Notes under the pieces: generated by a model
The model's database searches: none
Seen by the model: only the letters and a program-made list of their open reading frames with translations
What the model was told of the DNA's origin: nothing
Origin: Sesamum alatum
Taxonomy: Eukaryota > Streptophyta > Magnoliopsida > Lamiales > Pedaliaceae
Assembly (NCBI GenBank): GCA_034509735.1
Contig: JACGWO010000012.1
Location: 23,713,188-23,777,187 of the forward strand
Reading direction: 5' to 3'
Length of the DNA stretch: 64,000 nt
Shown here: piece after piece, positions 16,309 to 29,928 of the stretch
Layout: every line of letters starts with the position of its first letter
Position numbering within the stretch: the first letter of the stretch is position 1
Position numbers and translations under genes: made by a program

Positions 16309-18766
16309 TAATCCGAAGCTTCTTGGAGAGAAAATTGCCTTATTCTCAACTTCTGTAAGCGTTTTGGTTTTGCCAAAGCAAAGAGCAAATAGTCAATACC
16401 ATTAACATATATACTTATACGCCTAACTTTAATTGCTCACCCTAAATTCATAAAATAAGTTTATTTTTTTAAAAAAAATTAAATTTATATTATTTCTTGA
16501 TTACTTTAATATTATTATTGGTAGATCTAAAGATGTTGTTATATTATGAACTGAGTATTTAATAACAGTTGATTGCTGTAAAAATATTGTTGTATTTTTA
16601 AATTAATAATTTATTGCTTATTATTCAAAAGAAAAGAGGATAAAGATAAAAAAGGGTATAGTTATCTAAATTTTAATTTAAATAGAAGTATAGAACATAG
16701 GAAATAATATTTTAAGTAGTATTTGATATCAAAATAAAATTTAAATTAAATTACTAATTAGTTTATCGAAAAAGAATTTTAGTGATTTTTTTTGGCTAAA
16801 GATAAAGTATTGTACTTATCCAAATTTGAATCAAAATAAAAAATATTATTTACGTGGCATAATAAAATTTAGAATTACATGAATTTTTTATGCCCGCGTG
16901 CCAATGCACAAACAAGATTGTCTTCTTAAAAGAATAATGAAACAAAATATTATAAATAATTTGAATTTTATAGTATAAAAATGACTAATTGATAAATAAA
17001 TTAAAATTTTGATATCATAATAATTAATAATAAATAGTTGATAGATTTAAACAAATCTGAAAATCATATATCTTTTGAATAAAGATAAATTATTGTATAC
17101 TTATCTAAATTTAAGTAAAATAAATAATAATTATTCAAATAAAAATTTGGTGAATCTTTCGGATAAAATAAGCAGTTATAAATTCATCTAAATATAAGTT
17201 TCTTTTGAATGATTATTATGTGGCGAAATAAAATGCAAAAGAACTTCCAAATATACGCTTATATGGCATTTATTTAAATAACTTTAATGTTTCTGATATA
17301 TGGCATTTATTTGAATACTAATACTTAAATAATCATTTCAATTTTATTTAGATTTAGATAAGTGTACCATTGATCATGTTATCCAAAAGATTCACTCAAT
17401 TTTAGTAAAATTAATTTAAATTTACTTTTATAATCAATATACTTTTGTGTTTTTATACTTTTTAATTACTTCAAATTTAAAATTTAAAATATTTATAAAT
17501 TATTTAATTTTATACTTTAAAATTCAAATGAAATGATTCATAATTTTATTTATTAATTTTTTTAAAAATATAATACTCCCGTGCCTTGACACCAATTACA
17601 AACTAGTTTATTAAAATAATTTCAATGTTTCTGATATATTATACATAGATATTTAATATTTAATTTTGATTTAAGATCCGAATTTATGCCAAGTATGATA
17701 GTTTTTTAAATTCGAAATCGGGATTTAACTCCAAGCCTTCCAAGAACCCTTGCAACCACAAAATCCGTGAGAACGAACCCAGAAAATCCTAGTTATAGTC
17801 CTTTGATGTTAAGTATATTTGAGAGTAATTATAACCACAAAAATCGTACTTTATCATTTAGAGGGTGTATATTTATTTATGGTAAAATTATATGATTTCA
17901 TGTACTATTAATCCAACTTTTTGTTAGAGGACAATGGTAGACCCGTAAGTCATTGGGTTTGGATCGGTACAACCCAAATGTAAAATATATGGGTCGAGGA
18001 CTGTTTTTGTTATTAGAATTATGTTTGGGGGGCTTTTTGTTATTTTAGGAAGCCTACATGTGAAAGCATATAAATGGTATATAAAAATATAAAAAAAATT
18101 ATTGAAGGATACTTTATATAATTTATCATATATAGTAATTGAACAAAAGCAAATAAACACTCTATTTTAATCATTCCATTATTAATCCCTTTTAATTAGT
18201 TTTTTTGAAAGCAAATAAAGACATAAGTGTATTTATTATTAATAGTATCAATTTATGCACACTCGCTGCTTGTGAACATATATAATATAGTTATAATGAA
18301 AGAAAGCTACAAAATTGATATCACTTATTCAACAAATCGACGATCAATATCACTATAAAGTCGTAGATTTATCCCCTAATTAGTAGTGTAGAAGATAGAC
18401 ACAATTTTTAAAAATATAATTTATACTAAAAAAGTTTTTAAAAAAATCTTAAATAAATTTAATATAATATTATTCATGATAAAATTTAAACGAATCTTCG
18501 ACAACATTCAAAACCCAACCCAAATTGATCGGATCCACAAAATAATATTACGATTTATTTGAACGGAGTTTGGAACAGGATTCGTTCTAACTTCTACCCA
18601 TTTTATTTGTCATTCCTACCCGTAGTTCGACGGGTACAATATTGTTCAGTTCTCCCCACTCTTAGCGACTTTTATTTATTTAGACTTTAGAGCTATTTAT
18701 TATTGGTCGGATTATTTTTGGCCTAAATGACAATTTCGCCCACCACCAAACAACGACTTTAGGTAG
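16309..18766. other. Divergent intergenic region, AT-rich, with decayed repeats
   Basis: This separates the aminopeptidase (-) from MPC1 (+), so the promoters of both must lie at its two ends. The middle (about 16800-17620) contains imperfect inverted repeats: segments near 17080-17180 and 17330-17410 are complementary. A stretch at about 17576-17607 with cccgtgcc and CTAGT resembles a degraded Helitron 3' end. No coding sequence is seen. Confidence 0.45.
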
Positions 18767-18774
18767 CTATAAAC
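18767..18774 (+). promoter_or_regulatory. TATA box of MPC1
   Basis: The motif ctataaac lies immediately upstream of a CT-rich leader. The first non-coding exon ends at 18857 with AAG|gtacg, so a start of transcription about 30 bases downstream of this box (near 18800) would fit. Assigned by position and motif only. Confidence 0.5.
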
Positions 18775-18776
18775 AC

Positions 18777-18781
18777 CTCTC

Positions 18782-18816
<35 letters not shown>
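18777..18816 (+). repeat. CT microsatellite in MPC1 leader
   Basis: A nearly pure CT run (one CC interruption) at the start of the predicted 5' UTR. CT-rich leaders are common at plant transcription starts. Confidence 0.85.
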
Positions 18817-19940
18817 GCTTTCACACACAACACGCACTGAGAAGATCTCTGCTAAAGGTACGATCTTTTTGTTGGATAAATAAACGTAGAGGTATACACA
18901 CACATGCGTGTTTGTTTTGTATTTGTGTTCTCCTAAATTTACTGTTGGGATTGTTGTGAGGATCTTTTTATGATGGGTTTGACGCTTTAATTCTTCTTTT
19001 GTTCAAATCTTGCGAGTGTGAACGTTGTAGTTAGGGAAACAGACGGTGTGTGTGGCTCTGAGGTATTGGTTTGGATGTGATTGTACAGGAAATGATTGAA
19101 GGGTTTTTTGGAGTATCGTTTTTTATGTTGTTTTTGTTGGCGCGGAAATGAATTCGAGGTCGAAAGAGGCGAGATATTGAAAGGATTGTGAATTTTTGCT
19201 TTTATGCGATTGGTCTGTACTGTAATTGATTCTGGAATAGTTTGCTTATATGCAACTGATTGAATGAAATGTTCTTCTGAGTTTCCTGACTTCTTGGATT
19301 TTGGGATTCCTTTTGATTTGTTCAATGGTGTCAGATAACTGATTGTTCTTGAATTTTGGATTTTGTTTGGGATGTGTAGACTAGTAATGTGCTGTTCTGA
19401 GATTAGTTCACCTCATGTACAGTTTCTTTTTCCATGTAATTCTGATGCAATTATATTGTAAATTCAGTAACTACAAGTAAAGATGCCTTGCAGCTGAACC
19501 CAAAACTTTCAGTCTGTGTATCTACATTTCTTCTGGCTCTTTTGGTATCTGACAGTGTTCGTTGAAGTTCCAATCTTGTTAAATTTGTCGTATTTGTTCT
19601 TCATGTTATCGGTTACATTGGGGAGGGGGTGTCGTACTTTTACACTTTCATTATGTATTCTTGGTTTGATATGTGTTGCCATTGGGTTGCCTTAAAGTAT
19701 CAAAGAAGCCGTAGTGCATACGTTGACAGGTTATCTCTTAAGCTACAGGAGTTTCCTGATAGCATTTCGGTTGATTAATATATAATCTGTCATATTTTTA
19801 ATTTACAGCTTCATTCTCATCTTTATTTCCTTTGGTTGACTATCAAGCTGTTCTTTTCACTTACATGTTTTGACTTAATTTCTCTCCCTAGATGTCTGAG
19901 GCTTTCTTGTATTGATGCAGGTTTGTTTACTGAAGTATTC

Positions 19941-20590
19941 ATGGCTTCCTTCAAAGCATTTCTGAACAGTCCTGTTGGTCCGAAGACAACTCATTTTTGG
20001 GGTCCTGTAGCTAACTGGGGATTTGTCATAGCAGTATGCTTCTCGACCTGAGCTAATAGTTTAAGTTCTTTGGTGGTGAAATTTTGTTAAAACTAAAACA
20101 TCATTAACTGGTTCAACAGGGACTGGTCGACATGAAGAAACCCCCAGAAATGATATCTGGCAACATGACTGCAGGTTTAACAATGAATTTAAGAGTTGAT
20201 TGGTTTTCTTTAAAACTCTGCTTCTCCCTAATGTAGCATTTTAATAGTGCAGCAATGTGCGTATATTCTGCGTTATTCATGAGGTTTGCATGGATGGTTC
20301 AGCCTCGCAACTATCTGCTACTCGCTTGCCATGCCTCAAACGAGTCTGTCCAACTCTATCAATTCTCCCGCTGGGCCAAGGGCCAAGGGTAAGTTCTGCA
20401 AACTATGATTTAAGAGTTCTCCTTAATCTGTGCACTGCTTAACCTCTCTCCGTACTTAATCTGTAACTTCTTAAAATTTGATGATTCTTTCCCATGCTTA
20501 AGATCAATCATCTCTGGGGCTGTGCAGCTAAGCTGTTTGTATTTCTCTAGGTACTTGGGAGAGAAGAAACCTGAGGCCTCACCTCAGTGA
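19941..20590 (+). CDS. MPC1: Mitochondrial pyruvate carrier subunit 1
   Basis: Subunit of the inner-mitochondrial-membrane pyruvate importer, which works as a hetero-oligomer with an MPC2-type partner. Coding exons: 19941-20033, 20120-20174, 20253-20388, 20551-20590, in frame for 107 aa, the normal size for the family. It begins [20 protein letters not shown] and contains [20 protein letters not shown], then [19 protein letters not shown], all hallmark MPC1 segments; two to three short membrane helices are expected. A non-coding first exon ends at 18857, followed by a 1,063-bp intron in the 5' UTR (18858-19920) with a clean gcag acceptor 20 bases before the ATG. Leader introns of this size often raise expression in plants, but that is not shown here. 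Convergent with the WD40 gene downstream. Confidence 0.95.
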
Positions 20591-21717
20591 ACTGATGCTG
20601 CTTTCCTGTTTTGTCTTAGTCGAAAACAAGGTCCTTGTGCCAACTGAACCCACCAACCAGAAAACGAAACCAACACCCAGCGCCCCGGCAAGCGAAAACT
20701 TAGTTGTGGGTTCATGTGATTATCTTAATTTCTGATTGTTAAGACTTCTGTACTTGATGTGACATCAAAGTCCAAATACAACTTATTTTCGGTAAATCAT
20801 CGGTTTTCCACTGCTCTGATTGTGCCAGCCAGTTATTGAAACACAATAAAACATTGTGATTTAAAAAGACTTGGCCACCAAAAGCCATTTATGCTAAAAT
20901 ATTGTTTTATTTGCTCTATAGAAGGGTTGATCATGAGTTTTCTGGTTCTGAATCCATCAATGTGCAGCCTGTCTACTTCATTCTGAGAGAAGACAATTCC
21001 GCTACATGAATCTAATTTCACCTTTATGAAATCACTGATGCAGCCAGAATAGGATCATGGTGTAGTTCTTACTGATCTCAAACCTGTTCAATTCTTTATA
21101 GCCTCATGTTTAGTCAGGTACTTGATGTATGCCAATTGCGCGTATAATTTAGAATCCTTTGTTATCACTCATCAAGGAGGTTGACTAAGTCGAATTCATC
21201 GTGTTATCATTCGAGTTTAATCGATTTCAAAGATTATATTCAAATGTATTTTGTTTGTTAATCAAATCATATTTGAACAAACTATAATCCGAATCAAAAT
21301 CAAAATCCATTACACAGAACTATTGATTGATAAATGAGTTTCTGCTATGTCCAGAAAACTGATGCAATCTTTTCTAACAATGAAGTCATGTACTGATAAA
21401 CACTGAGGTAAATTGTACAACAATTGTAAGTTTCAGCACTCCCGAAAACCATCTCCGTACTGTAATGTAGAAAATCCAAAACATGTGTTTCCCTGCATGA
21501 AAAAGCTTAAGTTACTAACAAGCTCCGACCTGCAGCTTTTTGTTTGATATTGCCTGATAATCAGCACCTGATCTCTTGGCATCATGTGGAGATATTCTGA
21601 GTCATGTATAGGAAAAATGGTGAAGTTGACAGCAGATGCAATGTTACAGCTAAACCATTGACAATTGTCAGCAGGGTCTTGTTGGTAAGATATTTCATCA
21701 ACCAGAAAAAAGGTGTG
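20591..21717. other. Convergent intergenic region
   Basis: Holds the 3' ends of MPC1 (+) and of the WD40 gene (-). No further gene or repeat is supported. MPC1 3' UTR probably extends to about 20,850. Confidence 0.5.
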
Positions 21718-24700
21718 TTAATAATCGTCGTCTTCTGATCTCTTTCTAATTTTCTTAGATTTCACCTTCTTACTTCCAGTATGTACTTTAGACGACTTCT
21801 TCCGTTTGGTAGGAATTGCTTCTTGTTCGGTTGATTCTCCCTCATTTACAGTTTGCGGGTCAGGAGCAGAACCAGCAACCTCTGCAAAAGCAGCATGGCG
21901 TGAAAAGACGTTAGCTCAACTAACTTTGCAACGACTTCTTAGCACTGGACAGCACTAATTAAGTCTGTTGGAGCTTTAGGTGATATAAGGAGACACCTAT
22001 AACTCACTCAGCGAAAATTTTGCACATGCACACACACACACATAGTAAAAGCATCACCAAAAATTAAAAAGGAGCAAAAGATAAACCTTTATTGTGGAAA
22101 TGGGAATCGAAAACAACACTGGTTAGATGTTGCTTTAAGAAAACCTGCAGCCAATTGTGAACGAATCATTAGTTGACAAATATTGATGAAAATTGAAGTT
22201 CAACAAGCACATCAAAGTGAAAACAGCTACTTGTAATGCTGTAAACCCCCCAAAGTCGGAAAATATTTCTCCATTTTTAAGCCGTGATTCACCTGGGGTC
22301 CTTCACAAGATAGGGCCCCTTCTGAAGAAAAATTACATGAAAATTACATTAAGACCCTTCAAAAGATTTTCTTGGGATAGTGTGATTTGATTGTAAAGTA
22401 GCAAAAATATTTTCCAATGTAAAATGCAAATATTCTTGCCGGGTGCAGTTACCAACAAGCATGTGAGTTAGACTAATAGCATACCGCTGATAGCAACTGT
22501 CGTGACTTTATGTCCCAAATGCGCAAGTAACTATCAAGCCCTGGTAGAAAAGCCAAGTCATTAGACAGTGATTACTCAAGAATATGTAGGACAAAACATT
22601 ATGCAACAGATTGGATCAGGGATCCATAAGAAGTATGAAATAACTAGAGGGGCTTAGGAGCTGGACTTTGGTTTCAAACAAATATGATCAGGGGGAAGAA
22701 AGAACATATGAATATACTTGGCACGATAACAATATGATCTTATGCCTAGAGAAGTACTTTAAGTAATATTAGTCATTAACCAGTACGTGTTTGTGGGAAC
22801 TGGTATAAAACAGATAAAACTGGACATGTCCTAGAACCTGGACAACTAAAAGTGCAGCAAATCAGTTAATGATAATATACTGACCACATGAGGCAATTAC
22901 AGGAAGCTCTGGGTGCCTGGCTATGGATCTTATGCTTCCAGAACATTTTCCAATAAAGCATCCCAAAAGTTTCCCTACAATACAGCATCAGGGAATAGTT
23001 TTTTTGACCAACTTTAGAGTATTATTTAAGATAAATGCAGGATTAAAACTTGGACTGACAGATGATATAGTAACTGCGCAGAAGCTATCAAAATGAAGTT
23101 GCTATATCTTTGCACTGAGAAGTTGCTATATCTTATGTGTACTGTTGAATGGAGCTTTGGAAGAATAAACACAAGAAAAAGTCCAAATAGATTTCATTTT
23201 TTTCGCCACCGGAAGCTGATTAAAGTATACCTGTGCGAATGTCGATGGATGCAAGGTCACCTGAACCATTTCCTATATATATTGTCTGTCCATCAACATC
23301 TTCAGCAACAGCCTTAATTGGGGTCTCTCTAAAATCAACAGACATGACAGGCCTTCTCTGAGCAGAAATATCATACAGACGGACCTGCAAAATTTATACG
23401 GTGGGAGTAAGTTTATTGACACAATCTAGGGCATGCTTCAAAGAAAGAAAAGCTTGGGTTCAGAAATCATAAAGTCAAAGTATTAATAAATTTGACACTA
23501 ACATGGCTCTTACTTGTTCGGTAAGAAGTACCACAAACCATATATGAAGAATATGAACATCAGCGAGTCACAAAGATCAACTAAAATCACATAGTCGTGC
23601 TTCAAACTGGGGAAAGCTTAAGTTTTAAAAAATCATAATGTTGAAATATTATGAAATATGACTTCAAAATGGCTTTTACTCGTTCAGTAAAGAATACAAT
23701 AGAACATATACAATAAAAATATACATCATTCAGTAAAGAATACAATAGTACATATATAATAAAAATATACATCACCCAGTCACAAAAGATCGACTAGAGT
23801 TCAATACCCTTTTAAGTACACTAGTTCTCACTCTATGCACTAGTTATATTGTAAGGTACTCAAAAACCATCACATTGGGTACAGGGATTTTGTTTTTTTC
23901 TAATTTAGGTACAGGATTATGATATACTTATTTTCATCAGTGCCTATAGAAAGTCACACTCTAGATATTCTAAAATATTCAGCAGACAACTGGACAAGCA
24001 GGAGTTCCTGCAGTAAACTTAATATTTTCCTCGCCACAATGCTAGTTATAAAACTACTCTTCTAGTACTAAATATTCATAGAAAAATGAAAACGAAATTT
24101 GCAGAGTATTACCTGATGAGAATCAGTGCCAGCAACAAGTTTGCGGTGATCATCCTTGCTCAAAAAAGTTGCAGATGTAAAGCAGGTTGGGGTGAATATG
24201 CCAAGACTGTTTTGAGGGGGCTATACAGGATATACAGCAAATAAAATTTTGAGCAAGTAGTTGAAGCAGTAATATAACCACAAATACAAAACAGAGTATG
24301 GAGATGCTAAAGTATTTTGACACTAAAACACTTACAGATTTTGCAGTCCAGATCTTAACACATTCATGAAGATCCCATACATTAACTTCAACACTTTTCC
24401 TGAGAGTTAAAACAGACGATGTCACCATCTTGACCACTGATAAAGCATGATTAATTCTAATTTCCAGGGTTAAAAATTTAGAGAACTCACCCTCCATACA
24501 AAGCATAGTTCTCATTTTCATCCACCTTTGAACACAAAATATTACCCGACGCACACACGTTCCACTTTGTTGGAGAACGATCATGGATAGCATCTGCCGG
24601 TGATCTGCCTAACTCAATTGATTCCATGCTTGCATGCCCTTTAGTTGTGCAGGTTAGTAATCTACATGACCTAAATCAGTTTTTGGAAAATACATGCAAC

Positions 24701-27660
24701 AGAATTATTGACTGTTAACACTTTACAGCATGTCGTAAAAATCCAAGAATAGAACAGAGATGTAGAGAAAGGTTCTTAATATAAATGTGTGGTCTCTTAA
24801 GCAAACTCAAAATCTTAACATAAAAGTATCAACCAAAAGAATGTTTCCCAAACAATTCCCTTTCAACATTTAATTACTTCCTTATTTCAATAATTAAGTT
24901 ATAAGCTTTCCTGATCAAAGAAAGACTCTGAAACCATTATCAGATATTGTTTCTATGCATATTCATGAGCAGCTCAGAAAGAGGTTAGAAGTTCGGAGTA
25001 ATCCGGTTTCAGAATATAAGGGACAATTGGACTTTAGACATTTGAAGAATTGGCACGATACCTAGATGATGACTCTGATTGATGTTTTTTGAACAAATGC
25101 AATCCAGTGATGGCATCATCCTCACGACTGGCTTCTTCATCTTCACATAAACTCGGAATATGAGCACGAAGATCCCCATTGATAGCACTAATCACCTCAA
25201 TCTGTCAAACAGATTACTATAACTAACATGGCTGCAAGGGCTTGAAACTCAATAAGCAACACAAAAGGCCACTTGCGTGCTGGTTTCTCAAAAGCATAAG
25301 AAATACTTACTGAACCACATTTCCGTGCAATACCAAGCAGCTGTAGCATTTGCGCATTTCCATGCAATACAAGCGACAAACATGTTAAACAACAGACCTA
25401 AGAAACAATGTTTATGCAGCAGATATGGCGGAAATAATATAAGGGATATGAGCTGAAGAATAAAACAATGTAGTGGTGTACTTAATTATTTCTCTGTTTT
25501 GACATAATGCCGTGATAAAGATAATCTCCTGTTATACAGAGTTAATGCAGTTTTCACTATATCAAACAGCAAAAAGTACATAACAGAAACCACAAAATGA
25601 AACCACGCAAGGGTCCACACAACAGAATAGGTAGCAGAAGCAGTTTATGCAAAATAGAGAAAGAAAATTATTTAACCCTGATATCGCTTTGAACCTACTT
25701 GATGTTCTCAAGGTAAGTCGTTAACTTGGGGAAGCCAGTTATGTCTTGGATATTCCATTGTATTTTTCCTATCAATAGCTTCAACACCAAAAATGTCCTA
25801 AGATAATAGTTAAACCCTCTTGATAATTTCATCCTTCATATAATTAAGCATTCTGACATCATGACACCCAGAACTCCAAATTGGACTATTTAAATGTCAC
25901 AATTTACTCGAACCAGCACTAGAAAGGCACACCCCGCCATTAGTTGTAAGTCTACAACTGTTGCACTCTTCCATAACTTTTTCTACCACAAAAAAAGTTT
26001 TTTAAGCTTCCAGTGTTAGACAAGTTACTTTAGAGTCAAATTTTTTGGCTAATTGATAAGGCATGGACACCCCTTAACTGCAGAGCTCTTCTGCCTCTAA
26101 AGAAATAAAACTAGGATTGAGCATAACATAAGGCGTAGGCATGACTTAACACCAGATTGCTTCTGCCCTAAAGAATTAAAATCAGCAATAGCATAACATA
26201 AAACATGGGAACACCCTCACGAATTAAGATTGAAGAGTAGACATGGCTTAAGCCGTGGCCACGGCTTATCTTAGCATAATAAATTTTACATGGAACCCAC
26301 TGTTCCATTCAGGATAACTTCCTGCAACCACCATCTGCGCATACATGACATTTTCTATGGCAAGATGTCATCTTAGCATCAATTGTTGTTGGTCAAAATC
26401 CTAAATTTCTAGGCTTTCACACTCAATCTAACATGTAAGTTAGGATGGTATACATATATGTTAGATACAATTTTTGTTACCAACATTTGTTGGATACTGA
26501 TGGTTTCTTGATTCTTCTCCCATCATTTCTACTATGTCTTCATTTGGTACCAGAGCATTATTTGTCTCTGCCTTGGTTTGTTTACAATGTTGGCTATCTT
26601 TGAGAATTCGAAAGCTATATCTACAAATTTTAAAACTAAATCATATTTTGGTTCGTTGAAATGCTTCATTATATATATTATGAAGTTTGTTATTAATATG
26701 TGTTTGAATGAATTGATTGATTCATGAAATTTAATGCCTTGTGATCTTCACCTTCATGAGTTAAAGATTAGCCACAACATTTTCAATCAATTTCATGCAT
26801 AGAAGATTGCAAGACCACATATAGTAAGTTAGAGAAACCTAAATAACTAGCTTTACTACTTAACGTGATGTATCTTGATCTCATATAAATAACATGACGC
26901 AGCAAGCACGACCTAATCCAATTATGGGTTTTGAGTGATTTCTCTTCAAACCAAAAGCTCATATGGGTTTTGAGTGATTTCTCTTCAAACCAAAAGCTCA
27001 TATGGTAAACTACACGGAACTCAATTCATAAGCTCTGTTCAAGGTCTCAATCATCACATTTCTCCCTTCATACTGTAAACAAACCTAGAGCAATTGCAAT
27101 TAGCTTCCAACCCCTGTAAGCACCAAAAAATCGTATATGTACGTAGCCGACACGCTGCAGCATTTATTTACCTGCCCTCACCCAAGAATCATGCATGTAA
27201 ACTCACTCTAAAATTGAACACCCACCATTGCCACAGTTCTAACTTCAAACTCGAAGCTAAAACACTTCATAAAAAGCACCACAAATCGGTTCGCCCCGCT
27301 ACTAAAAGCGTTAAAACCCCTCGTCAAGAAAGCAGCAAAATAAGCATACCGGTTCGGACTCTCGGTCGAGCATGGAAGCTGCAAGCACGCATTTAGAGGA
27401 ATCCGGGTCGCCCCACCTTTCCACCATCTTCGCAGCACCTCCATTCTGCCCATCACTCGCCTCAATAACTGTCGCCAACAAACAAACCCGAAAAGAGCTT
27501 CGAATTAAAATATTTTCAACTCAATTATTACTTGAACTTCTGCTTGCAGAAACAACTACTCTTTCCTCTCCCTCTTACCTTTAACAAGGCCGAGAACGTC
27601 GAAGGTTAGCGCTCTGAGCGGAGGGCAGCCGGGGGCCTCCAACGTCGTCGTCCGTGGCAT
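21718..27660 (-). CDS. WD40 ribosome-biogenesis protein, NSA1/WDR74 type
   Basis: NSA1/WDR74 proteins are nucleolar WD40 factors of pre-60S ribosome maturation. Twelve exons on the minus strand: 27660-27579, 27468-27350, 25340-25311, 25201-25062, 24661-24491, 24399-24336, 24220-24113, 23384-23231, 22974-22885, 22540-22485, 22144-22087, 21881-21718. The join is in frame throughout and gives 411 aa. The start reads MPRTTTLEAPGCPPLRALTF. WD-repeat signatures include VNVWDLHECVKIW, VAGTDSHQVRLYD, IGNGSGDLASIDI and LDSYLRIWDIKSRQLL. The C-terminus is a basic tail (KRKKSSKVHTGSKKVKSKK) ending EDDDY, as expected for a nucleolar protein. Intron 2 is 2 kb, much longer than the rest. The sixth column of repeats is incomplete in my reading, so the exact propeller count is unsettled. 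Confidence 0.92.
26923..27005. repeat. 39-bp tandem duplication in WD40 gene intron 2
   Basis: A 39-base unit starting tatgggttttgagtg is present twice, identical, at 26923 and 26962, with five bases of a third copy. Because the copies are identical the duplication is recent. It lies within the 2-kb second intron. Confidence 0.95.
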
Positions 27661-28699
27661 ATTTCCCTTCCAATTGAAATTCGTATAACTCTCTGTGGGT
27701 GTAAAGACAGAGGAGTCAGAAAACAGAGTAGCGGCGGAGCGGCGGCCGATTATGAGCTGATAGACCGCGGTTTCGCTGTTATGGGCTTATTTCGGGGTAC
27801 GGAAGCCCATTGGACTTTTTGTTTTCAATTCTTCCTTTTTCTTTTTCTTTTTTAAAAGTTATGAATTTTAAAAAATATAATATCTAAAATATGAGGTAAA
27901 ATTATTTGTATGCCTACTGTAAGTTTGACATAATTATAAATACCTCCTGAAATTTATAAGATTTAACCAATGGCCTAAAATTAATCATTTTGCCTTTGAA
28001 CTTTTTGTTAAAATTATAGAAAAATCAACTGAAGCGAATTGCATTATTGCTCCTCTGCGTAAAAAAATTAAGAAACTTCTCCCTGCGTATTGTAGTCCAA
28101 AAAAATTCAAAAAATTTTAAGAACAATTCAGTTTGTATAAGGGCATTTTGGTCAATTCGCCCATAAAAATGGATGGGAATGGATCATTTGTTAGATAGTT
28201 ACAAACTTGTATTTGTAATTTTTCAAACAACGAGGGGTATTTATAATTATATCAAACCTCATTAGAGGTAGCTGTAATTTACCCTTAATGTTAATTTATG
28301 TTATCAATTTTTAACTATTTATTTGTTTTTATATTCTAAACTTTGCATTAATTAACTTTAAAAAATTATTAAAAAGAATTATGCACATGAATCAAGTGTG
28401 CTTCCTCTGCTAGTAATAATTCCACTAAATTTTATGTATTTATAAGTTTTTAAATTTGTGATAATTGGTTGTACATTTAACTTTTCGAAATTCTTTAGTT
28501 ATTGAGATCAATTATTTATTTATACTTGTATACTAATTTATCATATAGTAACTTGTTTTGGCTGACCAAAATGATCTTAACTATACTTATTTATTCCACA
28601 ATTAATCATCTATTTAAGTAATCGGTATAAATAATTTTCCATTGATGTACGTTCATTTTATCCCACTTTTCATTTTTTGAATTAAGATAATTATAATAG
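27661..28699. other. Upstream region of the WD40 gene with an inverted-repeat MITE
   Basis: The first 120 bases are the promoter and leader of the WD40 gene. From about 27888 to 28290 there is an AT-rich element with near-complementary ends (ggtaaaatta at the left, taatttacc at the right) and phrases such as gggcattttggtcaatt. A second copy of the same family lies inverted at 42510-42895. No target duplication was found. Confidence 0.5.
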
Positions 28700-29082
28700 G
28701 CCAATGAACAGCTCAGTTGGCGAAGCTGAGGCTCCATGTCTTAGAGGTCATAAGTTCGAATTCTCTGCGTGGGATGATTTGTTTCTACTGCATAGTAGGT
28801 TTATTTGTGATATTGTTTCTACTGTATAGTAGGTTTATTGTTGCTGTAATAGCAAGATGTTAGTTTGTGATATTGTTGATATGATTGTTGTATTTGTCTC
28901 TGTCTACTACTGCATAGTAGGTTTATTTGTGAATTGTGATATTGTTTCTACTGTATAGTAGGTTTATTGTTGTTGTAATAGCAAGATGTTGGTTTGTGAT
29001 ATTGTTGATATGATTGTTGTATTTGTCTGTCTAATATTGATACTGACAGAAATGCTTGTAATCGCTTTATTTAAAAAAAAAA
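28700..29082 (+). mobile_element. tRNA-derived SINE with target duplication
   Basis: The head is tRNA-like, with an A box (agctcagttggcgaag, about 28710-28726) and a B box (aagttcgaattc, about 28752-28763), the internal RNA polymerase III promoter. It ends in a 12-base poly(A) tract. It is flanked by a perfect 16-bp direct repeat AAGATAATTATAATAG (28684-28699 and 29083-29098), the signature of LINE-type target-primed insertion. The body contains an internal tandem duplication of about 115 bp (ctactgcatagtaggtttat and following, twice). It encodes no protein and would depend on a LINE in trans. Confidence 0.9.
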
Positions 29083-29928
29083 AAGATAATTATAATAGAA
29101 CTTTTTAATTATGTGCCCATCGTATATTCCTTTCAATTAAATAAATATGATAAAAATTTTAGGCACCCAAATCATCAGAGTACAGTTGAATAATTGTAGC
29201 AAATGACAAGGAACGGAATATGCATTCCCAAACTTATTCGAATCCGCATACTTGTGTAAATTAATGATTCAGGAATGTCAATTCCTACGGATATGGGAAT
29301 AATAATTCCTTATCTTACTCATCATTTTAACTATTCTTAATAATTTGAGAGTCAAATTATTATTTATATGTATATAGCTAAAATAACATTTAATAAAAAT
29401 TTTCTTTACAAGATTTATAGTCACAAAAAAGTATATATTATTTTAAATTCATTAAATATAACAAATATCAATATTCAATACTTAACTATGTGTTATAAGT
29501 ATAAAATATTTAAATATTTTATACAAAAAATGTAAAGCTAGTTAAATTCTTATATATATTTTACCAAAAATATTCACTATAAAAGTATAAAACGTTAATA
29601 TTTATTCTATATTTCCAATACGCATGATACTTACTAAATATTTATTAGATATGCAAATATATGAAATCATCATATATATGTATTGTAAACTTATAATTAA
29701 CTTAATATTCTAAAATAATATTTTTATGTAACAAACTTGTGCCCTTTTATTTTTTGAAGTTTCATTACAAACTACCAAACATATAAATGAGTTATTTTTG
29801 AAGAAAAAATTATTCAGTTTCTTTTCTTATTTACTTAACATACCAAACATGTAAACAATATACTAAAATTATTCATTTTCTACCTTTATTTCGTCTCTAA
29901 ATTCATTCCATTTCTAACAATATTTCTA

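Noticed and set aside
28700..28775. tRNA gene
   Set aside because: A and B boxes are present, but no complete cloverleaf with acceptor stem was seen, and the unit continues into a poly(A)-tailed body with a 16-bp target duplication: it is a SINE head.
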